Shown here one piece after another: positions 1 through 5,018 of a stretch of DNA of 5,227 nucleotides. The notes beneath the pieces were generated by a model. It saw nothing but the letters and a program-made list of their open reading frames with translations. It was not told where the DNA came from and did not search any database. Source of the stretch: Anaerobacillus sp. (GTDB taxonomy: Bacteria > Bacillota > Bacilli > Bacillales_H > Anaerobacillaceae); NCBI GenBank assembly GCA_007120055.1, contig SKOL01000243.1:1-5227 (forward strand), given 5' to 3'. A program made the translations under genes and the position numbers. How positions within the stretch are numbered: the stretch's first letter is position 1; each line of letters starts with the position of its first letter.

Positions 1-286
1 AATGCGGAAATAAGGCATAATCTTGAAACACCATTCCGATACCACGTTTTTCCGGTGGTAATGAGCGGTGATCATCGTAAACGACTTGATCTCCAATGGA
101 AATTTTTCCTGTGCTAGGTTGTTCGAAGCCTGCGATCATTCGCAGTGTTGTCGTTTTTCCACAACCACTAGGTCCTAACAACGTAATAATTTCCCCTTGT
201 TCAATCTCCAAATCTAACGTATCCACTGCTGGTTGTAGTGATTTATTAAAAAACTTCGACACTTGCTCTAGATGTATAAAGCTCAC
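1..286 (-). CDS. fbpC: Ferric-iron-type ABC transporter ATP-binding protein, N-terminal 95 residues (partial)
   Basis: Partial gene whose 3' part lies beyond base 1. The predicted protein is the nucleotide-binding subunit of an importer, which hydrolyses ATP at the inner face of the membrane to drive uptake. Visible in the 95 residues: Walker A GPSGCGKT (residues 38-45), the following [10 protein letters not shown] helix, and the Q-loop segment [12 protein letters not shown] (84-95). The signature motif, Walker B and regulatory domain are outside the window. The stretch [20 protein letters not shown] is typical of the MalK/PotA/FbpC group; the iron assignment rests mainly on the Fur box in front of the gene. 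I chose the GTG at 286 because AAGGGGG (296-302) lies 9 bases upstream; no ATG fits as well. The gene is first in its unit, so permease and binding-protein genes, if present, would lie to the left. A polyamine or other substrate is possible but fits the Fur box less well. Confidence 0.85.
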   Translation of the reverse strand, partial: MSFIHLEQVSKFFNKSLQPAVDTLDLEIEQGEIITLLGPSGCGKTTTLRMIAGFEQPSTGKISIGDQVVYDDHRSLPPEKRGIGMVFQDYALFPH

Positions 287-295
287 GATACCCAA

Positions 296-302
296 CCCCC
301 TT
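296..302 (-). promoter_or_regulatory. Ribosome binding site of the ABC ATPase gene
   Basis: On the minus strand this reads AAGGGGG, 9 bases before the GTG at 286. It decides the non-ATG start, since no in-frame ATG near this point has a comparable site. Confidence 0.6.
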
Positions 303-322
303 AGACAAATATGTATCTGTCT
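303..322 (-). other. Hairpin in the leader of the ABC ATPase mRNA
   Basis: The transcript reads AGACAGAU, loop ACAU, AUUUGUCU: an 8-bp stem with one G-U pair and a 4-base loop. Its 3' edge touches the AAGGGGG ribosome binding site directly. It could be a stability element or modulate ribosome access. It is not a terminator, because G-rich rather than U-rich sequence follows. Function is inferred only. Confidence 0.4.
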
Positions 323-365
323 TATTTATTCTTAACTCATATATATTCTCAATAACTTTTCTTAA

Positions 366-380
366 TGATAATGATTTTCA
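366..380 (-). promoter_or_regulatory. Fur box (iron-responsive operator)
   Basis: The plus strand reads TGATAATGATTTTCA. The Bacillus 7-1-7 Fur consensus is TGATAATnATTATCA, so 13 of 14 defined positions match; one further A/T pair on each side extends the dyad. It lies about 10 bases downstream of the -10 hexamer of the minus-strand promoter, covering the start of the transcript, where bound Fur with iron would block initiation. Expected effect: the ABC transporter is off in iron-replete cells and on under iron starvation. Confidence 0.85.
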
Positions 381-390
381 TTGTAGATCG

Positions 391-420
391 ATTATATCAT
401 AGGCCTTTTTTAACCGTCAA
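391..420 (-). promoter_or_regulatory. Sigma-A-type promoter of the iron ABC operon
   Basis: On the minus strand -35 TTGACG (415-420) and -10 TATAAT (391-396) are separated by 18 bases. Five of six and six of six positions match the housekeeping consensus. Transcription would start near 384, giving a leader of roughly 100 bases that contains the Fur box and the hairpin at 303-322. Confidence 0.7.
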
Positions 421-514
421 TAAAGTTCAAAAGGTTGTCACAGTTTTTGAAAACCTTTACAAACTATTTTTTCTGAATTAATTTTATTTTCATGCGCAAC
501 AATGCGACTTTAAC

Positions 515-544
515 GGTTATTTTCCCCTTACCAGGAAACTAACC
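515..544 (-). terminator. Possible 3' hairpin of the ger operon
   Basis: An inverted repeat 14 bases after the stop of the C-subunit gene. Plus-strand arms GGTTA-t-TTTCC (515-525) and GGAAA-c-TAACC (534-544) give 10 pairs with one mismatch around an 8-base loop. There is no U-run after the stem on the minus strand, so it does not look like a classic intrinsic terminator; it may define or protect the mRNA 3' end. No better terminator is visible between the ger operon and the next promoter. Confidence 0.35.
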
Positions 545-558
545 TTTCTATACTTTCT

Positions 559-1713
559 CTATCGTCCAATCTTTTCTTTCTCGAGCACCCCTCTTTGGCC
601 AGTCATTTCTACTTTAAAGTCAACACTAATATCAAACTCTGTTTGTTGCCAACCCGTTTCTTCCCAACCTAACGCATCAAAGAATTGATAATCATTCGCC
701 CAAATGCGATGCCCGAGTAACCACGGTTCAACATTTTCTTCCTGCTTTTTAACAGTCATATCTCTTAGTTCCTTTTCTATCTCTTCATTCATCTTTTCGT
801 TAATTTTCATTATTAACTCTCTTGATAAACGAATATCCTTAGTGGTTAATTCAACAACTTCTCCGCCTCCTTTTATATCAAGGTGATATTTGATAGGATC
901 AGTTTTTTCAAAATCGATATCTGCCTTTAGATTTATTCTTGAAAGGGCAACCATCAACGCTTCACCTTCATGCTCAATGTCAATGGTATAATTCATAGGT
1001 CCGACTTGTTCTCTTTTTAATAATCGACTCATCGCGACCTCATCACCGACTAACTTGGATACTAGCCGATAACTTTGAAGTACCCCCATGTTTTCGATCT
1101 TTATAGCTCCTTCTTCTATTTTTGCTAACGGTATCGTTGCCGCTCCGGAAATCATATTCGTATCTCTTATATATTCAAATAACTTCACATCAGTGGTTCG
1201 GCCGACTTTCTGATCTGCTTGGAAGAAGCGGTTTAAATACAGTGCTGGCAAATTCACGAGTGGCGATTCTAACTCAATAAACTCTTCTGCTGATTCTCCT
1301 TCAACAATAAGTAAATAAATTTGATTAGCAATCTCAGGAGTCCGGTCTAACAAATCAATGACTTCTTTTAAACCTTTTCTCGCTACAGCTTCACTAATCG
1401 TCACTACTTTTAAATGTCCTAAAAAAAGAACCGTCGGAGTATTCGCTTCTAAATTACTGATTGCATCCCATAACGTTTCACCCTCAGCGGTAAACACTTC
1501 AAATTCTTTATCCATCGGTGACGTTCCTTCATCAGTAGTCGGTCGCAGGATCGGAATTTGAATGGTCACCGCATAACTACCTTCCTCCTCCCCTTGATCA
1601 ATACTTAAGCCTACAATCATTGACCTGTGATCGATTTCTCGGGAATCTTCAACACAACCAAACATTGGGGCGACAACAATGACTAACATGATAAAAATCT
1701 TTAACGTTTTCAT
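559..1713 (-). CDS. Spore germinant receptor C subunit, Ger(x)C-family lipoprotein
   Basis: Lipoprotein subunit of a GerA-type germinant receptor, expected on the outer face of the spore inner membrane, where it is needed for receptor function. The 384 residues match the usual family length. The N-terminus is a lipoprotein signal: MKTLK, a hydrophobic run, then MFGC with the lipidated Cys at 20 (the -3 residue is Met, not the usual Leu). Family-like sequence follows: SREIDHRSMIVGLSID (24-39), a Glu-rich acidic patch, and the C-terminal Ger(x)C domain from about 205 to 380, including a charged helix (RELIMKINEKMNEEIEKELRDM) and a final beta-rich segment ending near TGQRG. An in-frame TAA two codons before the ATG at 1713 rules out a longer start. 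That ATG overlaps the stop of the B-subunit gene as ATGA and has only a weak ribosome site, so translation is probably coupled. Which germinant it serves cannot be told. Confidence 0.93.
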   Translation of the reverse strand: MKTLKIFIMLVIVVAPMFGCVEDSREIDHRSMIVGLSIDQGEEEGSYAVTIQIPILRPTTDEGTSPMDKEFEVFTAEGETLWDAISNLEANTPTVLFLGHLKVVTISEAVARKGLKEVIDLLDRTPEIANQIYLLIVEGESAEEFIELESPLVNLPALYLNRFFQADQKVGRTTDVKLFEYIRDTNMISGAATIPLAKIEEGAIKIENMGVLQSYRLVSKLVGDEVAMSRLLKREQVGPMNYTIDIEHEGEALMVALSRINLKADIDFEKTDPIKYHLDIKGGGEVVELTTKDIRLSRELIMKINEKMNEEIEKELRDMTVKKQEENVEPWLLGHRIWANDYQFFDALGWEETGWQQTEFDISVDFKVEMTGQRGVLEKEKIGR

Positions 1714-2807
1714 TTGTTATTTCCATGCGCCCCTTTCTTAACAATTAAATATAAAAGCAAAACGATCGGTACTAAAAGAGAATAAACAAGCTGATTATAG
1801 CTAACATATACCCAAGCGACATTTACAAAACTTTCGGTAAAAAGAGTAATTGTAAATATGACGGCATGTATTCCAATAACTAATAAAACCCTTCTTTGTA
1901 TAGAAAAAATTCGCTCTACCAAAAAGACAGCAAACCACGTTTGAATAATCATTATTTTATAATAAGCAATTAACCAAATACCGATAAAATATAAATCTAA
2001 CCTTTCAAATACCCCTGTTCTCGTTGATGTCGATTGCACTAACGCGGTAGCAGGGGATAAAAGCCGTAACGATTGCTCAAATCCAAACGTCCCTAACACA
2101 ACGATACTAAGAGAAGCAAAAATAACCATAATACCTAACAACGCTAAGCTAATCGGTTTCCAGACAGATGTCCCTTTTTGGACATACGTTAAAAAACCTA
2201 AAAGAGCTACCACACCTGCATATCTGGCCATATCTGAAAGCGAGCTTTTCAAAAACGTCCATACGTCCGTCGACCAAACGGGTGGAATGTACACCCACTT
2301 GAAATAGTCGCTGAACCCTAAATATGTAATCGCTAAAAGAACAACGACTTCCAAAAAGATTAACGAAACCACGAAACGAGTTATCGCCGTAATACCGTAA
2401 AGTACTCCTATAGCCGAAATAACGATAAATAGTAACATCGGTATCCATCGTTCAGTATTGCGAAGTAAATACGTGCTTGTCATTAAACCTAACCCTTCAA
2501 GTCCCCAAATAATCGATGCAATCGTACTAGCTAAAAAATATATGCCTATTACTACATACAACCATTTCCACACCGATTGCTTTAATTCCTTAAAGAAGTC
2601 ATAGCTGTCATATTTTGAACAAAAAACTTTGAGTAAAAAGGCAAGTATTAAATAGGGAAAAACAGCAACGACCACTTTTAACCAGGCGCTACGAATTTCT
2701 TCATCAGCGACATACGGTAAAAAAGTTACTCCTAATGTGATTGTAGAACAAAACGTAAACGCAAAAATTTCAATGCCACGAAACTGTCTTACCGGTGTTA
2801 TATTCAT
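1710..2807 (-). CDS. Spore germinant receptor B subunit, GerAB/spore permease family
   Basis: Integral membrane subunit related to amino-acid permeases (APC superfamily, spore-permease family); in characterised receptors this subunit binds the germinant. The 365 residues are almost wholly hydrophobic, with about ten membrane segments (roughly 12-33, 43-60, 83-101, 122-138, 144-163, 195-210, 219-240, 273-297, 305-323, 338-357). ERLDLYFIGIW at about 268-278 is a typical family motif. The reading frame is open up to a GTG at 2816, but that codon lies inside the ribosome site AAAGGGTGG; the ATG at 2807, 6 bases after it, is the better start and gives the family-like N-terminus MNITPVRQFRGIEIF. 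The gene overlaps the C-subunit gene by 4 bases but is about 160 bases from the A-subunit gene, an unusual gap. The ligand cannot be predicted from sequence alone. Confidence 0.93.
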   Translation of the reverse strand: MNITPVRQFRGIEIFAFTFCSTITLGVTFLPYVADEEIRSAWLKVVVAVFPYLILAFLLKVFCSKYDSYDFFKELKQSVWKWLYVVIGIYFLASTIASIIWGLEGLGLMTSTYLLRNTERWIPMLLFIVISAIGVLYGITAITRFVVSLIFLEVVVLLAITYLGFSDYFKWVYIPPVWSTDVWTFLKSSLSDMARYAGVVALLGFLTYVQKGTSVWKPISLALLGIMVIFASLSIVVLGTFGFEQSLRLLSPATALVQSTSTRTGVFERLDLYFIGIWLIAYYKIMIIQTWFAVFLVERIFSIQRRVLLVIGIHAVIFTITLFTESFVNVAWVYVSYNQLVYSLLVPIVLLLYLIVKKGAHGNNK

Positions 2808-2819
2808 CGTATCCACCCT

Positions 2820-2848
2820 TTAATTAATACTCATTCGAACCCCTCATG
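2820..2848 (-). repeat. Near copy of the gerA translation start, with a four-codon minigene
   Basis: The minus strand reads ATGAGGGGT, then TCGA, then ATGAGTATTA and ATTAA. The start of the A-subunit gene (4445-4419) reads ATGAGGGGT, AGT, ATGAGTATTA, TTAAT. Blocks of 9 and 10 bases are thus identical and almost equally spaced. In this copy the frame closes after four codons (M-S-I-N, stop at 2820-2822), with the stop abutting the B-subunit ribosome site. It may be a remnant of duplication or a tiny leader ORF for coupling; chance similarity of two ribosome sites is not excluded. Confidence 0.4.
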
Positions 2849-2910
2849 AAGTTGTAACTTTGCCATTTTAAATGTGAAAGTCGAATTTTCCGTTTCCTAC
2901 TTTCTACTTT

Positions 2911-2973
2911 CCAACAAGCCAACTAGCCAACAAACCACTAACCAACAAACCAACTTTTATTAACCAACAAATC
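2911..2973 (-). repeat. Four degenerate direct repeats CCAACAARYC between the A and B receptor genes
   Basis: Plus-strand copies: CCAACAAGCC (2911-2920), CCAACAAACC (2927-2936), CCAACAAACC (2942-2951) and CCAACAAATC (2964-2973). Steps are 16, 15 and 22 bases, and additional CCAAC fragments lie between. The transcript is correspondingly G+U rich, with repeated UUGUUGG. The last copy overlaps the TGA stop of the A-subunit gene (2972-2974). Slippage expansion is the simplest explanation; the units are too short for CRISPR. Confidence 0.6.
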
Positions 2974-4432
2974 AAATCTTACTTTTATACGTTTGAATAA
3001 CTTGTTTTATCTCTTCATACTTAATTGGCATAGCCGGGGAAACATATGGTCTTGAAAATGAATTAATGTGACAGATGTGTATAAAAATCACACAAAACCC
3101 TAAGGCAAACCCAAACAAACCAAAAGTCGAAGCAATGATTAATAACCCATATCGGACTGTCCTAAGTGATGCCACGAAATCCCACGACGGTGAAACGAAT
3201 GATGCTATTGCAGTTAGTGCAATAACTATGACCATTAAACTACTGACTAGCCCCGCCTCTACCGCTGCCGTCCCAATAATTAAACCACCAACGATACCAA
3301 TCGTTTGACCGACAAAGCTAGGTAAACGTATACTCGCTTCTACTAAAATATCTAAAGCTAACATCATCATAAACGCTTCAGCAGAAGCCGGAAACGGAAT
3401 TTGCGCTCTTGATTCAGCAATGGCGAAAGCTAACGTCTGTGGAATTAATTCAGGGTGAAAAGCAACTAGAGCAACATATAATGCCGGTATCGCTGTGGCA
3501 ATAATCATACAAAATAAACGTATCGCCCGAACAAAAGCAATAGTCCAAACCGAGCTAAAGCTACGATCTCCACTCGGCAAATAAAAATCAAACACTGATA
3601 CGGGGATAATTGTTGCTTGTCCAGAGTTATCTAAAAAAAGCGCTACTTTTCCTTCTGTTAATGCAAATGCAACTTGGTCTGGTCTTTCGGTTAACAAAAC
3701 TTGCGGAAAAACAGATAACGGTGCATTCACTATTTGTTTGTTTAATTGCCCTATATTTAAAAGGTTATCAATTCCTACACTTTCGATTCTTCGTTCTAAT
3801 TCTTCTAACATACTTTGTTCTGCTGCACCTTCAAAGTACATTACAGAAACATTGGTATGAGTAATAGTACCGACTGTGTATACCTTTGTTTTTAAGCGAG
3901 GATCTTTAATTAATTGTCGCATGAGTGCGAGATTGGACGTCATATCTTCAATAAAACCTACTTTAGGACCGTACACTTGATATTCTGTCGACGGTTCTTC
4001 AAGAGCTCGTTTTTGTTGGCTAGAAATCGCAATTTGAATAGGGTAGCCCCTACTCTTATGACAAATAACACTACTATCTAATATCGCATTAACGACCTCT
4101 TTCCAAGACTTCAACTCATTCGTATCTGCACTATATATACAATAGCGCAGGTCCTCTAACTCTAGTTCTTCATTACTACTAGTTAACGGACGAATAACAC
4201 TGCTCTCAAGCAACTCTTCATTAATAGCACCGACAAAATAATAAATAAATACTTTTTCACCATTCGCTAACGGAATGGCTCGAGTAATTAAATCACTACA
4301 ATCAGCAAAGATCTTTTCCATTGTATGTTTAAAATCGAGACTGTTAAGATCTACTTCATCTTCAATATTTAAGTTTTTCAATACCTCGTTAATGTCCCCT
4401 AACGAGTTATGTCTCCCATTAATAATACTCAT
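2972..4432 (-). CDS. Spore germinant receptor A subunit (GerAA/GerKA family)
   Basis: Largest subunit of the GerA-type germinant receptor in the spore inner membrane; recent work on the family links A-subunit oligomers to ion release on germination. Layout: soluble N-terminal domain (about 1-285) with family segments IFADCSDLITR, YGPKVGFIEDMTSNL, IKDPRL and FPQVLLTERPDQVA (ERPD at 249-252), then a membrane domain of four or five segments carrying FHPELIP (325-331), RLPSFVGQTIGIVGGLIIG, AAVEAGLVS and ALTAIASFVSPS. The length of 486 residues is normal. The frame also has an ATG at 4444, but that codon adjoins the ribosome site GAGGGG (4437-4442) and has none of its own, so the ATG at 4432 is preferred. 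The C-terminus ends soon after PYVSPAMP, with YEEIKQVIQTYKSKI, and lacks the basic R-x-P tail I expect in homologues. First gene of the operon. The substrate class is unknown. Confidence 0.95.
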   Translation of the reverse strand: MSIINGRHNSLGDINEVLKNLNIEDEVDLNSLDFKHTMEKIFADCSDLITRAIPLANGEKVFIYYFVGAINEELLESSVIRPLTSSNEELELEDLRYCIYSADTNELKSWKEVVNAILDSSVICHKSRGYPIQIAISSQQKRALEEPSTEYQVYGPKVGFIEDMTSNLALMRQLIKDPRLKTKVYTVGTITHTNVSVMYFEGAAEQSMLEELERRIESVGIDNLLNIGQLNKQIVNAPLSVFPQVLLTERPDQVAFALTEGKVALFLDNSGQATIIPVSVFDFYLPSGDRSFSSVWTIAFVRAIRLFCMIIATAIPALYVALVAFHPELIPQTLAFAIAESRAQIPFPASAEAFMMMLALDILVEASIRLPSFVGQTIGIVGGLIIGTAAVEAGLVSSLMVIVIALTAIASFVSPSWDFVASLRTVRYGLLIIASTFGLFGFALGFCVIFIHICHINSFSRPYVSPAMPIKYEEIKQVIQTYKSKI

Positions 4433-4436
4433 ACTA

Positions 4437-4442
4437 CCCCTC
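4437..4442 (-). promoter_or_regulatory. Ribosome binding site deciding the A-subunit start
   Basis: The minus strand reads GAGGGG, 4 bases before the ATG at 4432 (6 bases if only GAGG pairs). An upstream in-frame ATG at 4444 overlaps this site and has no purine-rich site of its own, so it is unlikely to be used. Confidence 0.6.
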
Positions 4443-4476
4443 ATTATTAATCCAATATTTTAAAGGTAGTGTTTAG

Positions 4477-4506
4477 CTAAATGAAATTTTTTATTCCATT
4501 TTTACA
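4477..4506 (-). promoter_or_regulatory. Possible sigma-G (forespore) promoter of the ger operon
   Basis: The minus strand reads TGTAAA (4501-4506), a 17-base spacer, then CATTTAG (4477-4483). The forespore pattern is roughly TGHATR, 16-18 bases, CATWHTA, so about five of six and five of seven positions agree. It would give a leader of about 38 bases. Ger receptor operons are known sigma-G targets, which is why I looked here; the match itself is moderate. Confidence 0.3.
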
Positions 4507-4526
4507 TTTTAGTGGAAATAAGAAAA

Positions 4527-4710
4527 GCGCAGGCGCCTTGTTCACCCAAGCTGCTTCTTCGATAAATCTCCTCAGCGCTTTGCGACGAGTAACCGCAGGA
4601 GCAGTGAAAAGCGTTGGAGAGCCAGCGACGGTTTATCCCCCCCTTGAGATACATCTCCGAGTAGATAAACATCGATGGATCGAAACGCTCGAAGCGGTAG
4701 GCGCCGGAGC
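4527..4710. repeat. Branched palindromic element, MITE-like interspersed repeat or structured RNA
   Basis: Ends are imperfect terminal inverted repeats GCGCAGGCGCCT (4527-4538) and AGGCGCCGGAGC (4699-4710), 10 of 12 paired. Inside them are nested pairs GCTTC/GAAGC (4553-4557, 4691-4695) and TTCGAT/ATCGAA (4558-4563, 4679-4684), which enclose two further hairpins. The first is TCTCC..CGCTTT with AAAGCG..GGAGA (4567-4620). The second is GTTTATC/GATAAAC (4631-4637, 4664-4670) with inner GAGAT/ATCTC (4646-4650, 4653-4657). The whole can fold as a three-way junction. It is more G+C rich than its surroundings, which suggests separate origin. From memory, similar GCGCAGGCGCC...GGAGCTAGACA sequences are scattered in Bacillaceae genomes, but I cannot name a family. 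Open frames across it look like chance. Confidence 0.55.
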
Positions 4711-4721
4711 TAGACAACAAG

Positions 4722-4758
4722 AAAGAGGGTGTCCCCGATACTATAGGACACCCTCTTT
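4722..4758. terminator. Strong hairpin, probable (bidirectional) intrinsic terminator
   Basis: Arms AAAGAGGGTGTCC (4722-4734) and GGACACCCTCTTT (4746-4758) form a perfect 13-bp stem with an 11-base loop. TTTT ends the plus-strand copy (4756-4759); on the minus strand the stem is followed by TTGTTG. It most plausibly stops transcripts from the CsoR-like gene, about 260 bases upstream, before they reach the ger operon. It lies only 11 bases from the branched repeat at 4527-4710 and could belong to it. Confidence 0.6.
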
Positions 4759-4790
4759 TGATGCGTTTGCAAACTCACATTTTGATTTTT

Positions 4791-4960
4791 TGTGGACGTA
4801 CGTTCTGTTATTTTTAAAAAAACATTGATTCTAGTATTCTTTTCGGACATCTGTTCCGTTATTGAACTAAAATCAGTCTAAAATAACACTAATTTAAGCC
4901 AATAAAGGAACGTATGGCCGTTAAGGCTAATTTTCACAAATAACGAACCTGATGTCCACA
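4791..4960. repeat. Nested inverted-repeat element of about 170 bases
   Basis: Two inverted repeat pairs are nested. The outer arms, 4791-4813 (TGTGGAC ... GTTATTT) and 4938-4960 (AAATAAC ... GTCCACA), agree at 17 of 23 positions. The inner arms, 4844-4863 (CGGACATCTGTTCCGTTATT) and 4901-4920 (AATAAAGGAACGTATGGCCG), agree at 16 of 20. All four arms are variants of one motif, kGGACATnnGTTCcGTTATT, arranged forward, forward, reverse, reverse. No protein is encoded. From memory, GGACA..GTTCCGTTATT palindromes are widespread in Bacillus genomes, so this is probably a degenerate copy of a dispersed, MITE-like repeat. It is more decayed than a recent insertion would be. Confidence 0.55.
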
Positions 4961-5018
4961 ACAAGCAACACAGCTCACCAATAAAACGACGAAGCAATAC
5001 CAACACAACTCAAACCTA

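Noticed and set aside
96..335. Plus-strand open frame opposite the ABC ATPase
   Set aside because: It is antisense to a gene with clear Walker A and Q-loop motifs and runs into its leader. No ribosome site is visible.
430..458. AAAGGTT/AACCTTT inverted repeat considered as the ger terminator
   Set aside because: Only 7 A/T-rich pairs with a 15-base loop and no following U-run on the minus strand; it also lies just upstream of the next promoter.
495..506. CGCA-ACAA-TGCG mini-hairpin after the C-subunit gene
   Set aside because: A 4-bp stem is expected by chance in intergenic DNA, and nothing terminator-like follows.
2149..2448. Minus-strand open frame inside the B-subunit gene
   Set aside because: It lies in another frame of a clear membrane-protein gene, and its own sequence resembles no family.
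2911..2973. Short regularly spaced repeats considered as a CRISPR array
   Set aside because: Units are only 10 bases, separated by 5 to 12 bases and degenerate. No cas gene is nearby and spacers are far too short.
3610..3864. Plus-strand hydrophobic open frame opposite the A-subunit gene
   Set aside because: It is antisense to conserved GerA sequence. The hydrophobic look comes from complementing a charged coding stretch, and there is no ribosome site.
4502..4720. Minus-strand open frame of 72 codons in the same region
   Set aside because: It covers the branched palindrome itself. There is no clear ribosome site or family resemblance, and palindromes tend to keep both strands open.
4481..4828. 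Plus-strand open frame of 115 codons across the repeat region
   Set aside because: It runs through the branched repeat, the terminator-like hairpin and into the second repeat. It has no ribosome site, no recognisable domain, and a composition dictated by palindromes.
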